Assembly (NCBI GenBank): GCA_030549205.1
Contig: JAUKTV010000002.1
Coordinates: 2,604,001 to 2,668,000 of the forward strand
Length of the DNA: 64,000 bases
From: Apiosordaria backusii
Taxonomy: Eukaryota > Ascomycota > Sordariomycetes > Sordariales > Lasiosphaeriaceae
Direction: 5' to 3'
In this document: piece by piece, positions 23,922 to 34,735 of the stretch
How the letters are laid out: every line of letters starts with the position of its first letter
Position numbering within the stretch: the first letter of the stretch is position 1
Position numbers and translations under genes: made by a program
Notes under the pieces: generated by a model
What the model was told of the DNA's origin: nothing
Seen by the model: the letters and a program-made list of their open reading frames with translations, nothing else
Database searches by the model: none

Positions 23922-25983
23922 GTCTGCATTGACTTTTCCTGGCCTGTTGGTATCGTCATGTGCGTGGATGTTGGGGTATAGGTCGGCACAGGTCCCCGCA
24001 TTTGCCTTTCTAGCTTCCGCTGCGTGAGTTCATATTCACTCATCCCTTGAGTGCTGCCCACCCCGATGTCGGTCTCCTCGTCACCAAGATCATGGCTATC
24101 CAACTCCACGGGTTCTGGCGGAACAGGCATCTCGTATACCTGGTGTTCTTCGTCCGCTCCAACCTCGACAGGCTGGGTGCTGCTGGTGTGTACCTCGTGG
24201 GCCTCTGGTTTCCTCGATCTTTTCCTCCTGATAATCAACGAAAACACCTTCTTAACTGGGCTCTGTGGCTCCTCTTCCTCGGTAACCTGAGCCTCGCGTT
24301 TGTCTTCATCTGTGTCGGCATTTTGAGCCTTTTGCTTAGACTTCCGCCGCCGGCAGCAAAACCATAAAAGAAGCCCCAAGATACTGCCTGTGATAAAGGC
24401 ACTGAAAACTATGCCCACAGTCTGCCCAGTTCCCAGCCCATTGCTTGTCGTAGCAGGCTTGGGCCCGCCTGAAAATTCCGGGTAGGGACTATCGGGTGGT
24501 CTTGCGATTGCTTCTAGTGAGTAATTGCTCGAGGCGCTTTCGGGAAATAAGGCTTGGTGAAGTGAGAAGATGCTTTTGTCGTAAGTGGTGATGATATATG
24601 CCTCCTGCATGAATGTCCGGCCAATTATATATTGATTATCGTTGACTTCCTTGGTTGATCTCTTCAAAGGAAAATACGGAATGCTCGATTCGCCCCATTG
24701 GATGACGTTTTTGAAGGGATAACGTAATAGCTGCGCAAATGCTGCGGACGGGATGGTGATGTTGACGATCCCAGGAACATTGAACGGCTGTCCGAAGTTA
24801 TCGGTATTGTCAAAACTAGAAAGTGTGAAAGTGAAAGACAAAGAGTCGTCGTCCTGGAAGCGCGTGTACTGTTCCCCTCCACCAGCAAAAGTGTACAACC
24901 CAAGATCCTCCCTCCATGTTAGATTGAGAGCATCGGCGAATCGGTCGCATACGTCGGTCGGCAGCCACAGATACGGTGTTGAAGAGTCAATCAAGGCTGT
25001 AATCGAGTCATCCATGTTCACCAATGTTCGACTTGTCGATGTCCAATTCGCAGCCGGTGCCTTGTCCTCGGATGTGACCTGCGCCGTAACACCACGCAAC
25101 CGAACGAGGGGAAGTCGCGTCATCGGATCCAGGGCAAAGTTTGTGCCATGCGGGACAAATCGAAGCTTGTCGTACCCTCCCAGGGTTAACGAGGCGACTG
25201 TGCCGCTGCCCTTCTTGCCATCTTGAATCGAGTTAGTACATATTGGCGATCTGGTTCTGAGGCGAAGTCCTGAACATGACAACTTACTTTCTCGGTAATA
25301 GGCCCCGGCTGTGTATCCATAACTATGGCTAGGAATAGTGCCATAGACCTGAGCAAGCTGCGGTATGAAGGGAGTGGTTACGTTGGAGCCAAATTTCCCA
25401 GGCGTTACACCGAGGCCGACAAAACCGTTGTAATACTTTGTGTCGTTGATGGCAGCCACCAGAGTGTTCTCGATAAGAGTCGATACCGAGGTCAGAGTGT
25501 TGACGAACCCCAGTGTTTCCAAGCCATAATCACCATTCCCACCCATTCCCGTATGGTTCATACCCAACTGCCAGGCCCCCAATGGCTGCCATGATTCCGA
25601 TAGCGAAGAGTTGAAGACACCACCCCGAGCATTGATACAAATTTGAACCGGGTGACAACCGCCGCTAGATATCGTCCAGATTTCAGACAAGGCCGTCGAT
25701 GGTGTGAGGTAGACAATCTCAGCAGGCGAGCCTATAACAAACATAAAATTTGACCATGTACCGTCGATTCCGTACCTGCCAGCGGTGTCAACAAGAGGGA
25801 CCAGCGTCGGACGCCAATTACACAAGGGAAACATGGCACAAACCATTCTCCAGAAGGCTGGATCCAGAGAGGAGCAGCTGGCACTTTGGTAGTGGCATCG
25901 TCGGCAGCAGCAACGAGTCGTGACGCGGACAACAGCAGCAAGATGTCACAGATGACAGCGGTCGAACGACAGGGCAACCGCAT
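23918..25983 (-). CDS. Membrane-anchored aspartic-protease-like protein, catalytically doubtful
   Basis: Minus-strand exons 25983-25844, 25775-25288 and 25221-23918 give 643 aa to the first stop. Intron 1 is GTTTGT to GGCAG; intron 2 is GTAAGT, ACTAAC, CAAG. The N-terminus has a signal peptide (ICDILLLLSASRLVAAADD). A pepsin-like fold follows: YGIDGTWSNFMFVIGSPAE, GIVNITIPSAAF and DNQYIIGRTFMQEAYI. Position one of the catalytic pair reads LTPSTALSEIW rather than a DTGS motif, and position two reads ALIDSSTPYLWLP. The first catalytic Asp therefore appears missing. A transmembrane helix (VGIVFSAFITGSILGLLLWF) is followed by CCRRRKSK and a charged cytosolic region. It may act as a surface sensor or binding protein rather than a protease. 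The C-terminus is unresolved because of the frame break at 23918-23921. Confidence 0.8.
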
Positions 25984-28480
25984 TGTTGCAGCACCCTACC
26001 CTGACCCAAACTGGCGGCGCTGGGAAGGGGTGCGCGCGGGCAACGACGGTCTGTCACGAGAGCAGAGGTCCTAGGACATTTGCGACGTCGTCTTGTCGTG
26101 CCATCGACTACGGGATGTTGTTAGTCTTTTGGTCGGCAAGAGAGACCCAGACGAGGTGGAAGAAGGCGGTAGTAGGTAGGTAAGGTAGGAAGATAGGCAA
26201 TAGACAGGCGTCTCTCAGCCGTCGGTAGACTGGAGACGGGACCTGAGCAAGGCAAGGCAAGGCAGGTTTCACTCACGCCTGGGGAACCACAACCATACAG
26301 TATTACAGTACCCAGGGTGTGGAATGGGGCACGAGGGGACGAGAGAAGAGTGGAGGATGAGGACGGGGAGTGTAAGGGCGACACACACCCGGTATGCGGG
26401 CGCACCGTGTCTGCGTCTCTGCGTCTGGCGGGACGAATGATGAGACGGCGGAAAATAGGAAATGCCAGTCGGAAAACAAGAGGCCAAAGATCAGCACTGC
26501 AGTCGACCCAGCTATTGGGGTCGAACGTGGCCCAGGCCTCACCTCAGAAACAAAAAGTAGACGGAAAAAGCGAGAGCGAGTGGAATTGGCACTGGAATGC
26601 CCTGGGTGCCCAGACAGCGAAGTCGGGTGGTGTTCCTCCCTTCCTTGGGTGACATTCTCCCCATCTCGGGGCAGTCCCGTCATTCGTAAAAGTTCCGTCA
26701 GGACAGAAGAAACGAAAGAAGGTCGCGCGGTCCCCCGCGTCCCCCCGCCTTCCCGAAGGCAAGGGACAGACGGTACAGCGAAGCGACTAGCAGTAAGGTA
26801 GTGGGTGCTGGGCCTGTTGCTGGCTAAAAGCCCCTCCCAAGACTCCCAAGACAGCAACGACGTCCAGTATCGACGCATGCAACCGCTTGTTCCTCCGGAG
26901 TCCCGCACCTGCCCGGCACTTTGCTGTGGGAAACCCGTCAGTTAATTGCCAGCGAAATGATATTCCTCAGCCATGTCTGAGACGCGAACCCCCGGCACGT
27001 GGCTGCGACGCCGTCATCTCCAATGGTGGCTGATCTGATCTCAAAAGTCAACAGTGAGGAATGAAAGGCAGGGTTCGTCTGATGTGCATGAAATCGTTCT
27101 TTCTGTGCCTCCGCCTTGCTCTAGAAAACCTCCAGCCGAAGCCCCCCGGTCAGCCACTCAGAGCCACCCAATTCGCCCACCACCGGCCAGCCCGTGCAAA
27201 TCCATGATCGATATCATCGCCGCGCCGCTCGCGGAGTGTGGGGAAACAACGGGAGATATCTTAGCCTCACCTAGGTGGAGCACTCCAACGAACGCTGGAG
27301 CGCCGTTTCACTCACTAGCAGGCATCAGGGCTGTTGATAAACAAACCTCGAGCATCGGACAGGAAACTCTTGAACTGCGAATTTTCGAAGAACATTGGTG
27401 ATACCATCCTGCAAGTTTTAATGTCTGTACGACAACCACCCATCACCACTGGGATCGAGATAAAAGGCCGCGATAGTGCAAGGGACCTCGCTTGGGAAGC
27501 CGTTCGCCGCGCCCTTGGGAATTGCAAGTGCCGGAAGACCAGCCTTGGTTTCGGACCCTGACAATTGGGAATTCCTGCGAAACTGGCAGCCAAGCTCAAG
27601 CTAGCAGCGGACAGACGATCAACTCGTGCCTTTTGAGAGATGCCTATCTCCCTCCCTCTTCATGTTTTCTTCCACGTCTGTTCACAGGCTCAAAGCACCA
27701 TTGGCGGTTATCGACGACGACCTCAACCTCCCACGCGGCTACGGCGACAGCAAATGCTGTTATATTGGTCAAATATCGGTGGCAATGAAGCCCTCCACCG
27801 TCACGGACCTCAGTGCCGCTGTTTGGCTGGGATGAGAGAGAGAGGAACCGAGGATGCATCAAACACGGCAGAGGCAATCTATTTCACCACTTACAGAAGG
27901 CGAGGGGTCACTCTGGCTAAATTCGATACCACCTATTTTACCGAGACCCTCGCAACCAAATCCTTCCGTTCAGGCCACCAGAGAGTCCGGACCATCCACA
28001 CCGGCCCAGCACATGACGCTTTTTGTTAATTGCTCTGCCCACCGTCCCAGCCGTGGCCAGCTTGGTACTTGGCTGGCAAGAAGACGGCGAGCGACAATCT
28101 TGACAGGTGCTGGCTTGGTGTCGGCTCTTGACCACGGCAAAATTGCACGACCTGCCCATCGCGGACTCCGTCTGGCCTGAAGAAGCAGGTTGATGAAGCC
28201 GTCACCATCCTGATATGAGGTGCGTTTTCAGTCTCTGGCGCCCAAACAGGAAGGCGTTGCGTGTTGTCTGGCGTTCAGCCATGCATGCGGCTCACCCTCT
28301 GGTTTGACCTTGACAGACGACGAGCCGGCAGTCGTTCTGACTTCTCATGCAGCTATTGCGAGTCTCACTCGCGAGAAAAGCTGTCGACGCTCGTCATTCC
28401 AGATCACAACTTTCACACATTCAAGAGAACTTTGAAACTCTCAGCCCAGCTGCTGACTTGTTATGCATCGGTCCTTTTTC
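25984..28480. other. Gene-poor flank left of the TIR element
   Basis: About 2.5 kb of normal base composition with many short ORFs on both strands, none with recognisable features. The left part must contain the promoter of the aspartic-protease-like gene. I see no RNA gene or mobile-element protein. Confidence 0.4.
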
Positions 28481-28483
28481 TAC

Positions 28484-28510
28484 ACCTCCGCAGGGGGAAT
28501 AAATCCTAGC
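28484..28510 (+). repeat. Left terminal inverted repeat (27 bp)
   Basis: It is identical, in inverted orientation, to 32543-32569. It is GC-richer than the interior and not mutated, although it contains a CpA step that RIP could have hit. Confidence 0.9.
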
Positions 28511-28842
28511 ATGTGACTTACTAACCTAATAGGGTATGACAATGTGGATTTTATTGAAATTGCCTTTGTGCACTAGTACTTAAAAAAAGCCTGTTTTTCT
28601 ATATAAAACCAAGTACTTAAGCATTTTTAATATTCCAATATCAATCAGCGCATCGTCTTTAAATCTGTAATGGTTTTGTTACTGTAGTAAGGTGGTCCGG
28701 TTGGCTCGGTATTATATAAGGGTAAGAGGTGCTGGATTGGAGTGGTGTTAAGTAATAGAAGCAGTACTGGCTACCCATTCTAAGAGGTACTCCTACTATA
28801 GAAATTACTAAAAAAGTAACTTTAAATCTAGCCTTACGTATA

Positions 28843-28975
28843 TAGCTACAGAATCTTTATTTTCACCATCAACTGATTATATTTTCACCGTTACCTACCC
28901 ACACTAGCCATATATAGTAAAAGGTCCCTACGTCCTACCACAATGTCAGCTACAGCCATTTTTTACAGTAACATA
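28843..28975 (+). repeat. Inner inverted repeat, left arm
   Basis: It pairs with about 32365-32496 read in reverse complement. Over a 66-nt core (28852-28917) the arms differ at about eight positions, all C/T or G/A transitions. Pairing continues more loosely inward with small gaps. Transitions only is the signature expected of RIP on duplicated sequence. Confidence 0.8.
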
Positions 28976-31900
28976 TATAAAACCAAGACTTATAAAAATC
29001 TTATAACTAACTAAGATAGCAATTCTATATAGACTTAATAGATTTTAACCAATCTAACTAGAAATTATAAATATAGCCTAAAACGCTTAAAAATAGTGTT
29101 TTTTCAATTATCTTACTATTAAATTCTATAGCTATATAAAACCTTAACCTACATTACTGTCAATTTCGTTTACTAGCCTTAGCCTTATAGTAGCTATTAC
29201 TATTATTAGCTTTTATATTAGGCCTAGGCCCTATATTAAATACTTTAATTTAAAGGAGGTATCTTCTAAGGCCTTTAAACTATAGAAGCTATAGAAGTAG
29301 GTATTAACGGCTTACTTTAAGTTAAGTGTATTTATAAGCTATTAATAGTCCTTCTATATTAGGACTATAGGATTAGTATATAGTATAGCTATTAGACTTA
29401 TTACTATAATTAATATATTGTTATTACTATATTTTAATTAAAGTTAATATATTAAATAGGTAATTAGGTCTTTACCAGCAAAGCTATTATTTAGAATAAA
29501 GGTATTATTAAAGGTAACTATAATACTAATTATTAAACTTAAGACTATTGTATTTAAAATACTTAGCTTAATTATTTACCCTACTTTTAAATAGTAGCCT
29601 TAAGTTTCCTATTTTCTTACTTCTATTATTAAGCTTTAATAAGCTTTTTAAGCTTAAACTTAAGTAAAGGTATATTATAGAAGGGTTAGTAATATATAAA
29701 ATTATCGTTAAGTTACTATATAGCCAATAGCAAAAGTAGTTAAGGACTGTTAACTACTATTATTTAAACGGCTTATTTAACAGTAAGGTCGGCTTATTAC
29801 CTTTTATTTAGGACTACTTTAAGGTTAGCTATATAGTAAAGCTTAAAAAAGTCCTTTATAAATGTTTAATTAGGTCAATTTCTATATAAAAAGTAGGGTT
29901 TTAATATTATTTAAAGACTTACTTTCTTAAGCTTTAAATACCAGTACCTATTGAAGTTTTTAAAGGTTAACGGTATTATACTTTATTTATATTAATAAAG
30001 CTTATACTAATAAAGTAAATTATATTAACGCCGGTAATTCCTACTATAAGTTATCGCTTAAAAGGCTATTTAACTATCCTTAACTATAGTATTTATTAGT
30101 TCGATTTAATATATTAAAAGGTTCAACCCTATAAAGCTAACTAAGTACTATAGTAGTTAAATAAGGTAGTAGTAGTACTTCTTTTTATTATAAAAGGTTT
30201 AGTCTATAAATAACTGTTAATATTTTAACCTAACGGTATTAAAGGCTTTTTCGATAGTTTAAATTAAGGTTTAAAAATTAATATATAAGCTTTTTATATA
30301 ATATTTAAAAAAGCTATAAGTACCTTTAGTATATAAGGTTGCTTAAATATTATAATTACGGTACTGTTTAATAGAAAATTGGTAAAATTTGTACCTTATA
30401 GGAAAGTAGGTTATAGTAAGGTAGTCGATTAGATCTATAAATAAAAAGAGATATTAAAAAAACTATATAAAATATTAAATACTAATAAAACTTACTAAGT
30501 TAGTTATTAAATTCTTTAAACAATATATTCTAATTGTTTTAAAAATCGTCTTCTATTTTTAAATAGACTATTATTGCTTATAAAAAAAAGAAGCTATTTA
30601 TATTATTAATCTATTTTTAACTTAAATTTACTAACTTACCGTTACTTATAAAGACCTTACTATTTTTAAAAGGTATTATATTTTAGCCTATTTACTAGCG
30701 GTTAGGTTATTATAAATATCGAATAAAAGTGTTATTAATAATAAAGTCTACTTTTATATTGTTATTTTCATTATATAAATAATTGCTAGTAAAGCCTCTA
30801 TTACTAAAAGTAGTACCTTTAAATAACCTATTTTACTTCTTTTTAGTATTAAACGTAATATTCTTTATAATGTACTATAGGTAAATTTAGTATTATATAA
30901 TATTGTTAAAGACCTAATAGTATACTTTTTTAAAAGCTTTATCGAAATTGGTAATAATAACAGTAGGTTATTCGATTTCTTTAGCTTTTATAAGGTCTTC
31001 TATATACTTTAAAAACTAAAGGAAAGTACCTTTATCTTTAGCATTTATTAAAGTATAAGCTATATTAAAAGTAGTATTTATTTCCAATACCCTATAGTAT
31101 TAAACTAAAGGCCAGTTATATTTATTAACCTTATATATATAGTTAGCTGTTTAAACCTTAAGATTCTTCTTCTATATATTAATATATTATCTATAAATTT
31201 AAAATAAATATATATACTTATTAGTAATAAAGTTAAATTCTTCTTTAATAATAACGTTATCTTTTTTATAAAGGTACTTAAAGAAAATTTAAAAGGGTAT
31301 AAAGTCTATAATAGTAACTTTAATAAAGATATTATAGATATTTAAGTCCTTAAATAAAAGCTTTCTATTTTATTTGTAAAGTTTAGAAATAATCCTACTT
31401 AATAAAAGGCCTTACTTCTTTAAATAAACCACTTTATTTATAATCTCTTTAATAATATTAAAGTACCGGTAGTTAAGGAAATAGATAGTAAGTTTAAAGT
31501 CGAGGTAATTGCAATAGTTCTACTTATAAATAATAAATTTTTATAGCTATTTCTATATAAATTAGTTTTTAAAGTAGTAACTAAATAGTAATATAAACTT
31601 ACCTTCTTTAGGTTATTAGCTTTAAATAATAAAGCTATAGTTTTTTAAAGACAGTCTTTTTAAAAAGACTTAGTATTTAACTTAATTTCTTTACTTTAAT
31701 ATTTACTTTCGAGAACCTTTTCTTTAAAGTAAATTAGGTTATAGCGGTAAGCGATTCCTTTAATGTAATTAAAAAACTACTTATAAGAAATAGAAAACCT
31801 AAGTAGCCTTATAACTCTTTAAATTTCCTTAAAAAGGTTATTATAAAAGCTCTATTATTTATAGATTAAGTAAGAAAAGCTACCTTTTAAAGGCTTACCT

Positions 31901-32364
31901 TTATTATTATCGGAAGGAGAAGCTTTATTGGCCGGTAGTTTTGGTTTCTATAACGGCGTCTATTTAACTTTAAAATCGCTATTAAAGCCGCTATTAAGGT
32001 TTAGAATTTTAACCTCGGAATTGCTTAATTCTAGTTTAACTGTAGGCTTCTTCGGAACCTTAAAAATAAGTAGCTTTTAATTTAAAGTAATTAATAGCTT
32101 TAAAAATATATATTTATAGCCTTTACCGGTAAAAGAAGGCTTATAAATAAGGCTTTTAATAGGTAGGAATTTATTATCGAAAGAATTAGAAGACTTAATA
32201 ATAATAGGCCTTTATATAAATATTTTAATAGATAATATAAGGTAGGTAGGTGGCTAGTAAGTAGGTAGTAGTAGTAGTAATGGTTATAAAATTAACATTT
32301 AAGTAGGCTCCTATAATTCTTTAGGGAATTCCTATAAAAAACTCTAACCTGGCTCTTTAAAATG

Positions 32365-32496
32365 CTAGTTTATATTAAGCACTATAAAAAATAGCTATGG
32401 CTAACATTGTAGAACATACCATATATAGCTAGTGTAGGTGGATAACGGTGAAAATATAATCGGTTGACGGTAAAAATAAAGATTCCGGTGTAGCTA
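32365..32496 (-). repeat. Inner inverted repeat, right arm
   Basis: Partner of the left inner arm. Only 46 nt separate it from the outer 27-bp repeat, against about 330 nt on the left side, so the two ends of the element are not symmetric. Confidence 0.8.
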
Positions 32497-32542
32497 CCAC
32501 AGATCAACATTCCCCCTGACAATTTTGTGGGGCTTGTATTGC

Positions 32543-32569
32543 GCTAGGATTTATTCCCCCTGCGGAGGT
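32543..32569 (-). repeat. Right terminal inverted repeat (27 bp)
   Basis: Exact reverse complement of 28484-28510, followed outside by a C/T-variant base and TA. Confidence 0.9.
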
Positions 32570-32572
32570 ATA

Positions 32573-34735
32573 CTCTCGCTTGCCAGGGCGTCTCATTGGC
32601 CACAAGACGGTCTGTTACTGTTGTAACGCGAGTCGCAGGGACTGGAATGGGGACCGTTTTGCGTTTTCCGGACACGTACCATGGGTCCAACCCCCGTTAA
32701 CAAGCAACCGAGATAACTGGCGGCTCGAGACCTCAGACAGGATTCTCCATTCCAGCACAGTCAGCATTCTTGGTAATAAAAGCACGAGCAAAAGAACAAA
32801 GATCTGGAGATCCAAGAGCCAGAGACCAAGAGACAAGTTTGAGACAGCAGACTGGTTGTGCCCTTGCAGATACAAGACATGACCGTATTGGCCCAAACAT
32901 ACAAGTTTTGGTAGCTCGACCCGAAACAGACAGGGCGGGCACAAGCCTCAGCGGAGTTGCGGGAGTCTAGCTGACGCCACAATTCCTCTAGTCAGATATC
33001 GAGATGCATATCCCGATTCCCCCTGTCGGCTGACCGGCAGCTTTCTCGCGGCCTCTGGCCCCGTATCGTAAGGTTGTCAATTGCCGATCACAGCCAAGAA
33101 AGCCAAGGAGGCCACGGTTGATCCGAGTCAGGCTTCTCCAGATGTCGATCGGCTTGTGCACTTTATCACCTCCACCAACTCAGCACTACGGAGGAAGGTC
33201 CCGAAGGAGCATGAACATAATAAGATTGTACCCCATTCTCGTCATTTCATACACCGTGCTCTTACATCAAACGATACCAAGCCCAGTGGAAGAGATAATG
33301 ATGAGCGCAGAAGCAAAAAGGGGGATATGTCTCTGCTCTGCCGCCTCCGTATATCGTCGCAGCTGTGGGATCGAGGGTGGGCGGACCGAAATGCCCCTCT
33401 GAACCACAAACCGCGTCGTTTGTGTTGCAGCAGCGCAGCGCCATACAGCTGGCTGAGAGGGCAACACAGAGGGCGCAGGTACGGGAATAACCAGACGCCA
33501 ACCAGAGGCTTGCGGAACGAGTCTGGTACGCCTCCCCAATGTGGTGCTCGGCAAATTCTGGGCGGTGGGCTTCGATTCATCGTTCGGTTACACTGATTTC
33601 GGGCTGGCATTAAACGAGTCGCCGACCTAAGGGTGCCATCCAACTGAGCCAGTTGCATGCACATCATTTATTAACTTGCCCTTCCGGCCAGCCAGAGACG
33701 GCCATTGTCCTCTCTTGTTACCTGATTCAACCACGAACCTGTTACTGCATATAATAGATAGCACCACGCGGAGAGCCTTCCGTTCGGAGAGGTAACGAGA
33801 GGCTGTTTTGGGGAGCTGTGATGGGACGTGTCGTCGATGGCGACGTTGTGTAGTGTTGGACGAGGTTATCGTCATCACGAACAAACAGAGCAGAAACAGA
33901 CAAGGCTCGGAACATTTTCGTTTCTCAAGCCAAGCATTTTACCTTATCGATCGTCTTGCTGGGCCTTTGAGTCAAAACGGTCAGCGCTGGCCCAGTCGGT
34001 CCAGCCTCTCTCCTCCCGCGCTCCCGTGTCAACCGGTAGCTGGCAGGTCTGGGGCCAAGAAACTGACCAATCGTGGATCTTGACCCGATTCACTTAAGTC
34101 CCGTCCCCTCGGAGTGGGCTGGCATGGCTGGCCGAGCAGGGGGGAGAAATACCCTTGTCCCTCCATCGGGTGCTTCGTTGCCCCTTGCTTGCCCATCGGC
34201 CCTTGGCAGGCCTCTTCACCCCCGTATCTCCCTCTTCGTTGCCCTCTCTTGTGGCCGGCAGCTTCCAAATGATCGTCCCACAGTGTTGTTATTAGGCTCA
34301 AACCTAGCGTTGTTGGAAAACGGAGCTCTACCAAATGGCCATGTAAAAAAAAGCCTTTCAATCTTGATATCTGTGGAATGTCGGGGAAACGATTCAACCA
34401 GCAATTATTTTGATGCGCGGTCGACAGACGCCGGGTGGTTGAGTTGTCTCAGGGCTTGGATAATACCCGTCCGACACCCGAATCCCTTGCAGGACGTTGT
34501 GTTTTGTGTCGACCTCCCTCCCCCGTTCCCGTGGTCACTTTCCCACATATCTCGAACGTGCTGCTTCTACCGTTGGGGCGCCATGGTTATAGCATCCTGA
34601 TGTCAGTATCCCGATCCCGCGGTTGAGGTGCATGGACGAGGTGGATAGGGCCCTACATCATCACTCCAACGATAGTTTGGTCCTCGTGGCAAAGTGTGAA
34701 GCTCTTTAGCAAACGCTCCCCCGAGATATAGCAGG
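32573..34735. other. Gene-poor flank right of the TIR element
   Basis: Normal composition, 2.2 kb. Several ORFs of 100-175 codons overlap on opposite strands and have random-looking sequences. None can be supported. The right end should carry the promoter of the predicted GPI-anchored protein. Confidence 0.4.

Larger units (their letters stand above)
28481..32572. mobile_element. RIP-degraded DNA-transposon-like element with terminal inverted repeats
   Basis: A perfect 27-bp inverted repeat (ACCTCCGCAGGGGGAATAAA, then TCCTAGC) lies at 28484-28510 and, inverted, at 32543-32569. One base further out the arms differ by C/T, and beyond that both ends carry TA (28481-28482 and 32571-32572). This is consistent with a TA target duplication as in Tc1/mariner-like elements. 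The interior is extremely AT-rich with pervasive TpA and no open frame of 60 codons in any phase, as RIP leaves behind. A second, inner inverted repeat is described separately. The superfamily cannot be named: no transposase motif survives, and 4.1 kb is long for fungal Tc1/mariner elements. Confidence 0.75.

Noticed and set aside
26303..26908. 201-codon frame on the minus strand upstream of the aspartic-protease-like gene
   Set aside because: Overlaps several ORFs of similar length on the other strand and has random composition. No homologue comes to mind.
33081..33596. 171-codon frame to the right of the TIR element
   Set aside because: Overlapped by antisense frames of similar length, rich in R/H/S, and with no recognisable motif. 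It was considered as a possible cargo gene but nothing supports that.
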